A DNA stretch of 64,000 bases from Diaporthe sp. PMI_573 (GCA_021399435.1 JAJTUP010000001.1:2480001-2544000), one strand, 5' to 3'; counted from the first letter of the stretch, positions 30,536 to 43,761 are shown. Notes: generated from the letters alone by a model not told the origin. Program-made: numbers and translations.

Positions 30536-33500
30536 AATTGTACCGGAGGATCACAGCTTATGCTGGCAGCCATTTGGAGAGCGGCGATCATGTTTTACGA
30601 TTTTTACGACAGCGAGCGTTCAGAAGCAACGACGGCGACTGATGGCGATACCAGATTGGCAGCTGCGCCTTCAAGATGGTTGGCTTGTGCAATTCTTGTA
30701 AACATACATTTCATCTGGGGACTGGATTTTGTGGTTCTATTTGCTCTAGCGTCTCCTGCCTTACTTAGTCTTCATCTTTCGACGTCGGAAGCTTCGAGAC
30801 AGATTTTGGGAATGGAATGGAATGGAGGGAAAACAAATCAACAAGAAAACGAAAAGTCCAAAAAAAAAAAATCAAGCCGCAAATCCAACCTCACGAGGCC
30901 GGATTTTGCTATACACACCAGGTTCTTGGGTAATTGATGGGAGGGTTGAGAACCAAAGCGTGGTGGCATTCGATAGAACTTCATCACAATCAGACAAGAC
31001 TATTCCACGTCAAACAGTGTCTTCGCTCCCTCATTGTGTATTTTTTTCCCTTTACGGATGCCCCTTCTCCGTGATGCATTGCTGCGCCTAGTTGCTCCTG
31101 CAACGGGCCTTGGTTCTGTACATGACGCCAACGCCAACAATGCAGTGTGACGAGAGGGGCAGTGCTTTGCTCACCGTCTGGGGTGCAACTTGCAGGAGGG
31201 CAGTGCTGCCGCCCGCTGAGCGAGCTAGTCCCCCCCCCCCCACCACAGCACACAACTGCATGGGCGCGCTGTCTTAGGCCCGCATTTTGAGGCTCAAAAC
31301 CAGCCAATTGCCCAATAGCTTGCCTTGCCTCCACGTGATCGCCCGGCGTCATTTGAAAGCTTTTCTTTCCTTTCCGTGACTGGCGCGCGAGCTTTCCCCA
31401 ACTCCAACCCAACCTCTCTCTCCCTCCGGAGGCACCATGCTGCGCAGCTATTGTCCGATGCAGGCACAGCCATGTTTCAACCGGCCACTCGGTTGATGCG
31501 CGATCCAACATCGCGCATCGACAGCGTGGCCCCTTGGGATCGATGGGTACACACCCCCTACCCTCCCCCGTCTAGACTTGAGGCTCTGCTAGACTTTGCG
31601 ATGTGACGCGATGCGATCATGGACCGTGACCAACCGACCGTCTCTCGGTCGCTCCCTCCCTGCCACGACGAGAGTTAGCCCAGGTAAGCTCGACTTTCTT
31701 GCCCTCTTCCCATCGCGCGTTGCGGTCACCCGCACCCCTCCACTCCTCCCCCCGCCAACCAACCTTTCATGATGAGTTTCAAATCCATTTTTTGGCATTT
31801 GAGAACCCTTCACATCTTAATTAGGAAGAGCCGTCTGAGACTGTCCCCGGGTTTCTTTGACGAAAGTTGAAGTCACCCCTCGGCTTGCCTCCGCAGCATG
31901 TCGCCCCGCGAACCCTACCCTTCCTGTTGAGTTGGAACGCCTGCATCGTCACATGCTGGCGGGGATCCGGGGCGGCGTGGTGTGGCGGAGGGGTGGGGAC
32001 GGTAGTGCTTTAAAATCTGGGTTTCTGATAGACATTGGTTGTTGCTGTCCATTCTTTCTGCTGAGCTAGAATGGGGTGGGCTCTGTGCTGCCGCCGCGCT
32101 GTTTTGAGGACTTGACGCTGACATCTCTTTGGACGTAGGTGAGCCATGGCATAGTATGATCGTGGTCGCATTCGTGGGGTGTGGCTCATGCGGTCTGTAC
32201 TCGCTGGGCTCGATGTTGTGGCCTTTGGTAGGTTTGGCCTCGCATCGATGATCAGGCTGGACTTCATCTGTCCTGCCATTCGATTGTGGCGGGCGTTCCC
32301 GCATACTAGTTAGACATGAATTGATTCAACAATCATTGTCCAAATGCTCTATACATATATCCTACCGCATGCCTTGACCTGTTTCCTCTATTTGCCATTC
32401 GTCGATCATCACGCATGCGAAGGCTCAGTCCTGTCCAGCCTTGGCCGAAGCGTCTGCTCAACTCCCCAAAGAGATTCGCGGGTCTTTAACGGATGGTGTC
32501 CCAGAAACCCGCTTCATGCGGGAAATGGCAGCCAGGCCTCAAGATATCAGCAGCTCTTACGGGCAGGGCGACAACTGTGGTTTCTCACTGCCAGACTGGC
32601 CCTCAAGCCAAAGAAGGCGGTCGAGGCCTGCTCGCCCGAATGTTTGCAAGAACATGGAGTACTGGCAACCCAAACTCACTGGAAAGATCATGTTCTCGCG
32701 AGCGTGGTGAGCGTGTCCTGGTACGCCTGAAGGCCAGATGAGCCACACGCCTCAAACAGGCTAGTTAGGATGAAGGCCACGAGGTCGTCCAGGTCCCCAT
32801 GCCCGGTTGTTTGTTTGCGTCCCAGCTCGGAGATGCCAAAGTCAGTGTTTCTCGCGACCCTGCCGCAGGAATTTTGCTGCAGATGGGATCGCCTATGATT
32901 CTCTATGATTCTCTGAAAATGGCCATGCCTTCAGGAGCCATGTGAGGTCACTGAGCAGGTATCGTCAGGTCATGCTCTCAATTTGAGGTTGCTGGATTTG
33001 CCTCATTTTCCGTCAGGCAAGTGTGGGGGGTACAATCAATCCAGCCATAAGGTGAGACGACGGAGAAGCGCCTAGGGGCTGTTGAAATCAACCCCGGAGA
33101 GCCAGACCACGAAGTGCGAAAACAGCCTTCGTCGTGGAGCCGGCAAGTTGTAAATAAGGCGAATATATTCAGCTGAACGGTGGATAGGCAGAGCAGCCAA
33201 ACAGGGGTCACACCCGCATCGGACAGAAGAAGGATGGTAGTATGATTTTCGAATATATTCACTTTCACGGACTACTCTAGCTCTCGTCGCCCTTATACGC
33301 CAGGATATACAGACAGATAGGTAGATCAAGGCACAGAACACGGTTCTGCCTCTTCTCCCAATCGCGAACATCATCCATCGGCCTCCACATGCACCTTAAT
33401 TTCACACCATAAATCGTCCCCTGATTTCTTCTTCACCTCCTGCTTCCCCCCTGCCCCCCCCCCCGATGACACCACCCACGTCGCGGGATGTCTAGCCCGC

Positions 33501-34188
33501 GGCGTGCTCATGCATATTATCTGACCGCCGAGAATATTTCAACTTCCAGAAAACGAAAAGGAAAGAAAAGTGTAACAACGCTTCCGAGATGATGTAGCTG
33601 TGCCACCAGTCCGATCATGTATGCTGAGGACGGGTTGCGTGGATATCATAGAGCATGAGCGAATGTATGTATAGTTTGGCTGGCCTAACCTGGGCCAATA
33701 GTAGAGACATGACGTAAAAAAAATCGAGCCATTTGAAGTATGTGCAATGCGAATTGAAGTAGTGATAGTACAAACACGCTTGACGCTGATGCGATGATGC
33801 GGAGACGAGAACGAGATTCGGGGACGCCGACCTCTCCTCGGCGAGACAGATGCTGGTGGAGGCGACGGCAGCGCCCGGCGGGATTTCTGAATGCGGTCTT
33901 GAAACCGAACAGGGCCCAGGTCGTGTTGGGTGTTTGAGCCTTGGGCATTGGCGAGTTGCGGCGACACAAGTTGGCTCGGCTGGCGTCGCATGTGGTTTCT
34001 CGCCATCAGTTCACCGCGGCCACCACCCCCTTTCTATAATGGTGACGAAAGCTCTAGAGCATTCTTTCGCCTGATAAGGAGTGCGCAAAATCGCAGGTAA
34101 CTCGAAGGGCATGTTGAAATTGTGTGGGGTATAAGTGGTCAATAAACCACGAGTGCTGCAGCGGCTGAAGGCTGGCGAGCAACGGAAA
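30536..34188. other. Gene-free stretch, 3.65 kb
   Basis: This is the 3' flank of the zinc-finger gene, with an A-run near 30860, and of the Kelch gene. Poly-C runs lie at 31230-31241 and 33454-33464. ORFs here (for example 31915-32304 and 33539-34006, minus) lack domain content. No RNA gene was recognised. Confidence 0.45.
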
Positions 34189-36498
34189 TTAGTTGCGGTT
34201 TTGTTGCTGCTGGCCAATGTTCAGCCAGCTCATGTCCGAAGTGTTTGCTGTATCCAGCTGCGGCTGCTGGCTTATGCCACTAGGGATGTTTCGTGGCATC
34301 GGCGGGCGGTGTTCGCTCGGGGCGGGGGGCATAGGGAATGCGTTGCTGTACATGCTGCTCGTCGCACGACCACCACTTGCCCAGGGCTTCGAGGCCGCGG
34401 TGGGATCCCAACTGTCCTGTACACTCGCGGGTATGCCACTGGAGTAGCCAGAGAACGAGTCCCGACTATCTCGGTCGCTGTATTCGGCACTCATATGCTG
34501 CTTGACGGCAGCGGGATAATTGCTGACGGTCGGGGATCCAGAATTTACGCGATTGAACCGAGGCCTTCCATCGTCGACGTTTAGTGGTGGAACCGTTGCG
34601 CTATCCTTTGTCATGCGGTAGCGAGGGTCGATTCCGGGGCCGTTGTTAGAGTAGTGAGAGGTTTCCGAAGCGACAGTGTTCCGGTTCGTCTGTTGCCCAG
34701 TTCCATAGCCCAGAATATTGAGAGCAGCACTATCGCCTGACCAGTAGCGATTCCAACCGGAGCTCCGACGCAGTCCATCCTGCTGGTCGGCGGGCACGCG
34801 CAAACCTGGCCGTGGCTCAGTTGTATCGGCGGCGAAGGACACGCCCTTCTCCTCCCTCAGGTCTGGCGCAAGGGCCGGAACAGGACGCATGGGCGCCGTC
34901 TGACCCATACCACCCATCGTCTTCATCTGCTTGTTGCTCGAACCAGGCCTGGGCCCTCCTTCCATTGAACTCTTAGGTCCCTTGCCCATCAAGATCGCCA
35001 TCGACGAGAATGACCCTGTCGAAGCCTTCGGTTGGTGCCCGCGCATGAACGTTGGGTTTGTAGGAGAGCGCGGGTAGCTCTCCGTAACAACAGCCATCCC
35101 CTCCTTCTCCGGCCTCTCTGAAGCACCGCTGGATCGTCTGGCGTGGCCGGCCTGGATGAAGTCTTGCGTTCTCTTGCGCTTTCGAATCTGGCAGTAGAGC
35201 AGGATCAAGAGAACCAGAGCACCGCCAATTGAGCCGAGGACAACACCAAGGATGCCGTTGGTGCCCAGTCCGGATGAAGAGCTCGAAGTTGCAGTCGACG
35301 AGTGGGTAGATGTTGAGGCGGTCCCAGCTGCCGCGCTGGTCTCCGGAGTGGCCGTAGGGCTCAGCGTGGCGAACAGGGTGCCACTGGCTGCTGTGGAAGT
35401 AGCAGTGGCGGAGGTCGAGGATGAGGACGACGAAGATACGGACAGAACCTTTTGAGTGTCGTCCTCCAAAAGCGCCGTCGCATTGACCCAGCTGTTGGTT
35501 TTTGCGTTGAAAATACACAAGACATCATCAGTGTTGCCGCCCGAAAGCACAACCTGCCCGTCATCCGATTCCGCGGCGGCGAAATTGTTGCGGATCGCTG
35601 TAGATGCATAGGTGGAGTTATAGGATGGCCAATTCTCTTGCGTCAGGGCGGTTGCCCGACGTCCGAACTCATCCTGACCCGACCGTCTGTGGTCATCCGA
35701 TCGTTTTGTGACAGCCGCGGCCTTCGTAACCGGTGCCCCGTGCTCATCGATCAGAACAGTGCGGTTGGCGACATTAGGTGACACTGACATGTCGAAAGTA
35801 ATAAGGTTTTTGGAACCGTCGTCGCCCGTAACCAGGACAGCCTGCCACTGCTCAGTGCCTGTTTTCAGCGGAGATGCCAGGGTGGCTCCAGAGTTGGACC
35901 ATCCAGCACCGACTGTGAACAGCATGACCTGTGTGTTTGTGGCACTGCCACCGACCATGGCAGCTTGTCGGTCCGACCATCGAAGCAAAATAGGCCTGGT
36001 CGTCGGGGGAGCACCTTCATTTTGGTAAGCGAGCACAGAGTAAGGTTCGGCGGCGCTGATGCTGAAAGTCTGTGTGGAGGGGTTCGTGTCGCCGGCCTGG
36101 CTGCCTGCATATACAACGATGGAGTCGGAGCCCTCGAGATAGACGGCGCCGTGGTCGGTTCTATTCTGAGTGACAGGGACGACGGGGTCCATCGATTCCC
36201 AGGTGCCGGTCTCGTATGTGTATCTTTGGAGGCCTTTGTAGTCTGCCGAGCCTCCAGTCCCGCCGACGACATAAAATGCCGTGCTCGAACTGACACAAGC
36301 AGCGCCGGAGACACCTTCTCCCTGCTTCAAGGTCTTCCACTGGGACCCTTTCTCGAGGCCCAAGGACTGGAAGGCATCTGCTGAGTAAGTATACAGAGTG
36401 TTATTATATACGGCAGAGCATATGTTGTCCAGTGCAACTTTTGGCTTAGGCTGCCCCATTGAATGGGACGTCGACATGGTGAAATGGGTAGACCGCAA
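34189..36498 (-). CDS. Kelch-like single-pass membrane protein
   Basis: The 769-aa ORF has an N-terminal beta-propeller-type domain (about 20-345) with Kelch-like blades such as FYVVGGTGGSADYKGLQRYT and DDGQVVLSGG. A Ser/Thr/Ala-rich stalk follows (about 350-410), likely O-mannosylated. A hydrophobic span (GILGVVLGSIGGALVLLILLY, about 415-436) is followed by a basic stop-transfer RKRKR and a 330-residue disordered tail. The plan resembles a surface receptor or sensor. Relatives in databases are often labelled pre-mRNA splicing factor Clf1, which does not fit this architecture. No classical signal peptide precedes the propeller, which is odd for the implied topology; a missed 5' exon or a leaderless type III insertion are options. 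A second in-frame Met lies at 36477. Confidence 0.75.
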   Translation of the reverse strand: MRSTHFTMSTSHSMGQPKPKVALDNICSAVYNNTLYTYSADAFQSLGLEKGSQWKTLKQGEGVSGAACVSSSTAFYVVGGTGGSADYKGLQRYTYETGTWESMDPVVPVTQNRTDHGAVYLEGSDSIVVYAGSQAGDTNPSTQTFSISAAEPYSVLAYQNEGAPPTTRPILLRWSDRQAAMVGGSATNTQVMLFTVGAGWSNSGATLASPLKTGTEQWQAVLVTGDDGSKNLITFDMSVSPNVANRTVLIDEHGAPVTKAAAVTKRSDDHRRSGQDEFGRRATALTQENWPSYNSTYASTAIRNNFAAAESDDGQVVLSGGNTDDVLCIFNAKTNSWVNATALLEDDTQKVLSVSSSSSSSTSATATSTAASGTLFATLSPTATPETSAAAGTASTSTHSSTATSSSSSGLGTNGILGVVLGSIGGALVLLILLYCQIRKRKRTQDFIQAGHARRSSGASERPEKEGMAVVTESYPRSPTNPTFMRGHQPKASTGSFSSMAILMGKGPKSSMEGGPRPGSSNKQMKTMGGMGQTAPMRPVPALAPDLREEKGVSFAADTTEPRPGLRVPADQQDGLRRSSGWNRYWSGDSAALNILGYGTGQQTNRNTVASETSHYSNNGPGIDPRYRMTKDSATVPPLNVDDGRPRFNRVNSGSPTVSNYPAAVKQHMSAEYSDRDSRDSFSGYSSGIPASVQDSWDPTAASKPWASGGRATSSMYSNAFPMPPAPSEHRPPMPRNIPSGISQQPQLDTANTSDMSWLNIGQQQQNRN

Positions 36499-38887
36499 TC
36501 GGGAATCTTCCTCTGGAACGCAGATTGGGCAAAGTTTACACTAAAGGAAAGCCTCAAAGCGGAGCAGACAATCAACGCAGTCGCATGACGACTTGAGCGA
36601 GCGTCGGGGTGAATCGAATTCAGTCGAATGGTCGACGAGTAGTTCGCAGGATCGGGCGAGGCGGTACGACGAAGTCGACCTGGGACAGCAGAGTGTCGCG
36701 AAAAGGGGCAGATCAATTCAGGCAGGTGGCGAAGAATTGCACAGCCATGCACAGCCCGTGGACAATTGTAGCAGGCAGTAGACTGCAGGTCAGGTCGATC
36801 GAAGCCGGTGGAGGCCTTGGTCAAGTGATGGGATGGTTGGCAGACCAGAAATGGCCGGCTGTGGCCCCCGAGTCGTAGCGAGAGTCAGTCGAGAAGTGAA
36901 GATGGACGAGACAAGGCCTGGGCGTGAAGCGGTGGAAGGATACACGGAATTGAGGACCTGTCCCCAGTTCGGAAAGGATAAGATCTGCTGGTAGAATGGA
37001 GGTTTGGATTGTTTGCCAGGGCCGGAGGGGAGCGTGAAGAGGTAGAGAGTGTGTGCGAGAGTTTGCTGGTAGGTCAAGGAGTGGGAGAAGGGAGGACAAG
37101 CACGACGGACGGTCTGGACACGGGAGTGGGTGTTGCAGGGGCAAGGATAGGATCGGGGGCTTCTGCCTTTCTGGGATGATGGGCAAAGGAGTCGGCCGGT
37201 TGCTGCCCCACTTTTGCTGACCTCTCATGCACCGTTGTGGTCGTTGCTGGACGGCAGGAGGCAGGAGGCAGGATGACCCCTTGGACTGGATGGTTGTCAG
37301 GATGTTGGAATTCGAGTGCGACGGTACCGTGGAAAAGCACAAGTCGGTAACGGCGCGGGGGGAGGAGACGTACGGGTTCAGATTCAGGCACAGGTTTCTG
37401 GCCCAGCAGGATGATGGGGCTCGCGGGTGCCGATCACGACGGTGGAGACGCCTGTTCATGCAGCAGAAATGACAATGTCTAGGCGGCAAATAGTGTGGTT
37501 TTCCCGAGGGGGTAGTGTGAAATGTGTAGGCGATGTTCGAGAGTCGAGAGGGAATGACTAGCAGACAGACCGTACCAAGTAGACTATTTACTTGTACGGT
37601 ACTGTGTACAGAAAAGCTGCAGTTGCTGCAGTGTGTCGGGCACAACAGCTCAATTCAAGGAGGGGGAGGCGCGCAGAGGGGACAAGAAAGGTCGAGACTG
37701 GACTGGAAACTGGTGATGCGACAGTGTCACGACGACCATGGACCACACACCACACAATACAACACGACACGAGGCGGCGAGAGTGACGGACGGTATGCAA
37801 GAGGGCGGCGGCGGCGGAGTGCAGAGGCCCAGAGAGGAGGGAGTCTACGGTAGCAGAGTGGACCAAAGTGGAAAGGCGACCGGGCGGGTCCAGGGCCAAG
37901 GACAAGGAGACCCCAGTCTGCATCCTGCGCACTCGCTGCTGGGGTCGAGTCCACTGCCAATCAAAGGTGCAGACGGGCCCGTCAAAGTAGCGTGGCCCGC
38001 AAGGTACTTCTGACACCATGGCGAGTTTCGAGGAGACGAGGTACTTCTCCGTACTTTACCGGGTGCACCACCGTATTGTGCCTCGCCCCCCCTTGCATCT
38101 CACAAGTGAAGCCACCCCTGGGTAAATCAGATATTTTTGATGCCTGGCCCCTGCGGCACAAGGGCAAAAGGGGGCGGGGGGATTGAGTGACCTGGAATGA
38201 GATGGAAACAATCCGCTGCCAGACCCAAACACATTGTACGCCAGCTGATGATGGGCACACAGAGTCCACAGAGTCCAGATCAGACTCACTGACGACTGAG
38301 AGTCCGCCTGCCTTTATTATGCTCTGGCACTATACGCTGCACAGACGACACCAACGGGGTCGTGGCCCTCTGCGTGGCGGCCTCTCAATGCACATCGGCA
38401 CATCACGACATCACGAGAGGGATCGCTCATCCCATCCCCCTCACTCACGGCCAGCTGCCATCCTTTCCCACCCAACCTAATAATAAGCCTACCTGTGCCG
38501 CCACGTTGCAGGCACATCAACAAAGAGGGGGCAAGAGGGAACACAGTCTTGCCCCCTCTTGAGCTGGGCCGGGTTGAGATGAGAAAGTTCTGCGCCATGT
38601 TCCAGATCCCCGCGCGGACAGAACCCGCCAAACATGTTGGAAACAAGCGGGCAGGGCAGGGCACGGCACAACGAGCGGGCACGGCTCTGGGCTTTGTCGA
38701 GGCCGCGAAGGATGCGGACGGCTTGCCGTTGCTGATGCAGAGGCGAGATGATTGAGATGGCAGAATTCTGGGCCAGGATCGCTGCCGGCTGCGGGTGCAC
38801 ATATTGCCGTGGCCCCATTCTTCCGCAAAGTGAGCCCACGACGCATCATGCTTCTCCCGGCGCGGCGGGCATCACCCTCGGACTGGC

Positions 38888-38911
38888 TTGGTGACTTGGT
38901 GACTTGGTGAC
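38888..38911. repeat. (TTGGTGAC)3 tandem repeat
   Basis: Three perfect copies of an 8-bp unit in the gene-free stretch. Confidence 0.9.
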
Positions 38912-40694
38912 GGCCTCGTCGGCTTTGATATGTCGGACGGGGACGGCGGAGCACATGGGGGCAAGTGGGAAGCGTCTCCCGATCCTCCTCACCAGAGCCC
39001 AGCCTTTTTGCAGAGGATGGGCCTGTCTTCGATGCATGCGGCCTACTCGATTGGGAAGCCTGATGGGGTCTGGTTGGGCACTAGTGTTTCGAAACGCCCC
39101 TGGGCTAACGCAAGCAATATGGGGTCAGGATCCAGTAAAATCAGGTACAGGTCAGCACTGCGAGCGACGATCCGGCCCGTGCAGACATCCCAACCCCAGC
39201 CAGTAACGTCCCTCAGAGCGAGCGAACTAAGACGACTAAACCAAAAGACACATCGTCCACCGTTGCACATACCGTTACATCCACCAAAGGCCTTCCACTA
39301 CATTCGGTACACGCTCTGACGTTTGCGAGCAAATGACGAAGCCAGGGTCCGTCGCATGAGTGGAGGGCAATACCGGCCGAGATCCGGACTGGCGGTGTCC
39401 CCGCCGCCTTTGCTTCTGGCAGAGCCTCAAATATATTGAGTGCTCAAGTTCTGTGCAGGAACTTCGGACATTGTGGCTCGCTTTGGACTACTTGATTCTT
39501 TTCTTCTCTATTTCTTACCTCGATGGCCAGAAGCCGTCGTCTGGGCGGCTCCAAGGGAACAGCTAAAGACGAGGGGTTCTCCAGAGCGTCGCATTTGCCA
39601 ATGCAGAAGCCAATGTAGGATGACAGCGAACTTCAATCTTGGTAATGTGCACAATATACCAGAGAGGACCCTTCGGCCTGGATTCCCCCTGATCGCCGAA
39701 AAACAAAAAGCCCTGGGAATATTATGCGTAACCTCACTACCTAGTTCCTCTCAGTCCGTCGACGCCGGCGTGGCTGCCGGCCCCCAGAGACAAAACTTGT
39801 GAAGCGCTGAGCTTCTTCGCCAAGCCTAATAGTTTTGACATGGGCTTGTCCTGGCCGTCACAGCAGTTGATCAGCCGCAGCCACACCTAGCCCACGAGAA
39901 ACGGGCCTAGGCAGGCCTCACTAGCCTGCTGCTGCCAACCGTCTCCCCTCCCACGCGATCTATTTCAATCCATCTGAATGAACACGCCCAGGCCCCGCCC
40001 ATGCCCGGACAAGCGCGGATGGCGCTGATCAACCTACCACTCACTCTACTTTGGTACATCAGCATGCAGCCCGAGCAGGCTCGCGCAACTCGTCCCGCAC
40101 GTGGGCATTTTCTGGGGCGGACTTGGCGGACATTCACTGTGGCTCTGCTGAAGCGCCCAGCTTTTTGTCGAAAGACAAACCCCGGACCCACCCCTGATGA
40201 GTAACCATGGCCACGGGCTGCCAGGACTTGCAGCCGGCGTATTGCTATTCGAGGAAGTGTCGCAGCGATCAGTCCGCACTCCTGCCCAATCCGGGCTCCG
40301 GGGTGGTGTCGCAGCGTCTCGGCAGGTGGGCTGTGGGATATGTGGCAAGCAGTATTGCATGGGGATTGCATGGGAGAAGGTAACAGGATAAGACAAGGTC
40401 AGCCACCAGCGTCGATCATCCACAAAGAAAACCCTGTGCACCTACACGGTAGACACCAATCCTGCCCTCTCCCACTGCTCCGAGCTATTCGGCCGGGCGG
40501 CTGGCGAGCCACATGGCCTGCATGTGCCTGCCCAGCGACGATCGCCCGCCAACCGTCTTCCCTCCGACACCATCTTCCTAAAACCTCCGAGGGCTAGTTT
40601 ACTATGCAGTAGAACAAGACGGTCTCAGAGGTAAGAAACAACCCCGACAAAGCAATACCCACCCGTGCCAACGTGCTGTACGCGTGGGCCCGGC

Positions 40695-40826
40695 CCGCGC
40701 GACAGCCCGCGCGACAGCCCGCACTACGCCTGCGAGATGAGCACATGCATTGTCAGCGGCCGCGTCCCGAGATCTGGTCTTCCTGCGTCCAGTCAGTCAA
40801 TCAGCCAGCCAGCAAGCCAGCCAGCC
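40695..40826. repeat. Short tandem repeats
   Basis: CCGCGCGACAGC occurs in tandem near 40695-40720, and a CAGC/CAGCAAGC run occurs near 40790-40826. No coding role is evident. Confidence 0.75.
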
Positions 40827-41553
40827 ATGCGGGAGTTAAGCGCCCAGGACGCCTGTCCTGCGAACACGGCATACTGGAACAGACTTTTCTCAAATCCCCG
40901 CCGTTGCTGCTGCACAAGAATGGGCCATGTGCTGCGCGGGACCCCCACGGTGGAACGCGCGCGGCTTGTGATATTGCGGCGCTCACACGTCCGGCCTCGC
41001 CATTGGGTCAACCGACTCACCCGTCATCAGATTGCATGCACTTTCATTTCATTTGCAACATGGGGACATAATTATGTGGTTTGGAGGCTTGGAGGCTTGC
41101 CTCATTTAGAATTCCATTATTTTGTCTCGTGAAACCATGGTCGCTGCCGAGACTTTGGTCCTGGTCCACCGCACGTCAATCTATCGACCATACATGTCCA
41201 TCATGGTGGCCTTCTTCCAAAGCCCTCCAGGTTTACCTCAACTTTGCCATACCCTTTCAATCTTCTCGCAGCGCCTGAAATGCGGTGCGCAGAAATTAAG
41301 CCAATAACGCCTTCCAGCCTTCGCTGATGCTGCAGCCAACTGATTCATGCCCTCTCTTCCAAGAGCTAACATCAAACTGCTCTTGGCTCATCTCATCTCA
41401 TCCCAGTAACCTAGTGTCTCTGCGAATCGTGCTACGCTTGAATAGTGAAGCCTTGGCGGGTCTCGATTTGGTGCTGTCGTGAATGCGAACGGTTCATACG
41501 GACAAGAACTCCGCTCGTAGAAACTTGACGCATTCGCGGTCCCGCGGGGCGGC

Positions 41554-43761
41554 TCATGCTGAGGCAAAGGCGTTCGCTGGGAGAACCGACTATCGATATG
41601 TTAGTTGCCGCCCTGAAAAGCATTGTGGTCGATGCAAGGTTGTACTTACCCTCTTCTCCTCGAAAACAACCAGTGCTTGGTCAAAATTCCACTCGGCTGT
41701 CGCGAGGCACATCTTGGAGAACTCAGGAACCATGTTTGTGCGCTTTGACAGCTCAAGCACCATCAATTGTTGTTGTTCCTCGGGAGACGGACCCTGCGCA
41801 GCCACGGCGACTACCGGGACCGGGCTCCAAGGTGTTATCGACAGCATGTCGCTGTTTACGCGTATGGGATTGCGGCCAGGCAGGCCGGGACCGATCACAA
41901 AAGTGCGCGAGAAGCTGCGTTTGCCTGTCTTCCCGCTCGATGCCTCAAGCTCGTCGAATTCTCCATGCATGGTGATAATCAGTCCATCTTCACCCTGAAC
42001 CTTGTGGTGGACAGGATCATGCAGACCTTGCATGGGATGGCAGTCGATGATGTATTTCTCCAGGTTCGTCGCTAGGTCAGGGTGGTTCGTCGCTGGTAGT
42101 TTCTTCCAGATCTCCTGGATGTTGACACCCTTCATGTAGCGCTGGAATCGACCCGCCTCTGTCGTGATCCGCTGATGGTTGCGGGAGAACGAAAGGTAGG
42201 GTGCCCATGGGAGCACAGGGACGTTGGTATCCCGAGGTCCACCCATGTCGACAGCCAGCGTGAAAGTGCTGTGCTCGTCATAGTACGCTGATAATAAGGC
42301 GTCCCGATTCGTGTCGTACATTGGGAAAAACTCGCGAATGAAACGCTCCCCGAGCCCGGCAACATCGCGAAAGTCGGTGCCTCGTTGCGGGATCAGACTC
42401 GCTTTGGCCTTTTCTTCCTCTGCGGCGACTTGCTCAGGGGTTCTGACTACTACATTGTTCAAGTTCTGCAGCTTCGGAAACCATTCCATCACTTCCTTGG
42501 TGTAGTTCGGCTCGACCTGGATGATAGGGTTGCTGTCCAGAATCAAGGTCTGAAGACGCTTGAAGCGACCGCGCCACCGGTTGAGTTGCTTTATGGCAGT
42601 GAAGTTGTTGTTGCTGAGATCGAGGTGCAGGAGATCAGGGAAAGTCTCGGCAAGGTCAAAGACTGGACCAACGTAATCGAGGCTGTTGCTGGCAAGAGAC
42701 ACGCTATCAATCGCATTGCGCTTCGCTTCCGGAGTCTTGAAGAGGTCCTGGCAGATGACCATAAGCACCTTGAATGTCTTTTCGGCCGTGTCCTTTGCTT
42801 GGAACAGTCCCATATCGGTGAGGACCGCGTCTTGACCCAGAGCCGACAGGTTGAGGAGTTTCGTGTTGGGATCGTATCGGCGTTCCAAGACTGTCTGCAA
42901 AACCATCTTGTCCTGTTGTGCTTTGCTTGACAGTGTCGCAGCATCTGTCTGATCCGTTCGTGGCCAGCCCCCCTCGCTCTTGGTTATGCTCAGCTGAGCT
43001 CCAGCGAACGTGAAGTTGTTGACCTTTGTGATTTCCTCGGCGTCTTGATTGCTGGCCAGTATGTAGACCGAGTCACCCTTGGCAAGCGACTACTGGATGT
43101 TAGCAAGGTAGGAAACCTTGGTGATGGCTAAGGGATCACGGGAGAGGCAGGAGCGGCGATAGGCGGATACGATTGTCTGCTCGTTCTGCGACGGTCAAGG
43201 CAGAATGACGAGGATGGACCTTAGGCGACGCTTCTTTGTTCCCCGTACCCCAGCTGGGATACCTTGACATACCTTCTTAATCGCAACAGGACGACCACCT
43301 CCCTTCAATTGTGTTGCCTTTCTCTCCAGGAACTGCAAAAGACTCTTGATTCCTCCGTCGGCATTTGCGACAGCCTTACTCGACTTCAGCCCCATTACGA
43401 TGAGGGTTGTGTTGTTGGCTGCTAGCTTGGCTGCGTTGGGGGCCTTTTTGAGGCTTGTTGGGTCCGCGTCAAGGTGTTTGGCAAGGTTCTGCTGCAGTCT
43501 CGTATTGGACTTGGGAGGCCCAGAAGACCTGTTGTTACCGCGACGCGTCGATGGGTTCGAGGACTTGTTGATTCCGCCGCCAGACTTGCTGGGCCTGCTG
43601 ACAGGGTCCATGTCGACGTCTCCATCGCGATCACCTCGTGGACCATTACCACGACCGCGCCGCGTGATGCCGCCTCGGGACGTGCGATTAGGGGCAGTGG
43701 ATGATCGGGTCTGTCGGGTAGAGGTGGCGGTTCCGCCTCGAGGGCCGTTTTGTGGTGGCAT
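41554..43761 (-). CDS. mex67: mRNA export factor Mex67 (NXF1/TAP family), three exons
   Basis: Exons are 43273-43761, 41650-43089 and 41554-41589, giving 654 aa. Donors are GTATGT and GTAAGT; the last acceptor follows a CTAAC branch point. Mex67 with Mtr2 carries mRNPs through nuclear pores. The N-terminus is an Arg/Gly-rich RNA-binding tail (RRGRGNGPRG) and an RNP-like fold. Leucine-rich repeats follow (LHLDLSNNNFTAI near 319), then an NTF2-like domain (about 410-570, FIREFFPMYDTNRDALLSAYY). The C-terminal UBA-like TAP-C domain that binds FG nucleoporins ends VLPANAFASA. The final 36-nt exon supplies this conserved end, supporting the model. The first intron (177 nt) is the least certain junction; a small extra exon there is possible. 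It is divergent from Mph1. Confidence 0.9.

Larger units (their letters stand above)
36499..41553. other. Gene-free stretch, 5.05 kb
   Basis: The left kilobase (to about 37.6 kb) is probably the promoter and leader of the Kelch gene. Beyond it are many short frames on both strands with no domain content, no consistent splice signals and no preferred strand. Short tandem repeats occur at 38888-38911, 40695-40720 and 40790-40826. No RNA gene was recognised. Confidence 0.45.

Noticed and set aside
36821..37645. 274-codon minus-strand ORF upstream of the Kelch gene, considered as a missed first exon
   Set aside because: Pro/His/Ser-rich without signal peptide, and no clear donor joins it to the Kelch frame.
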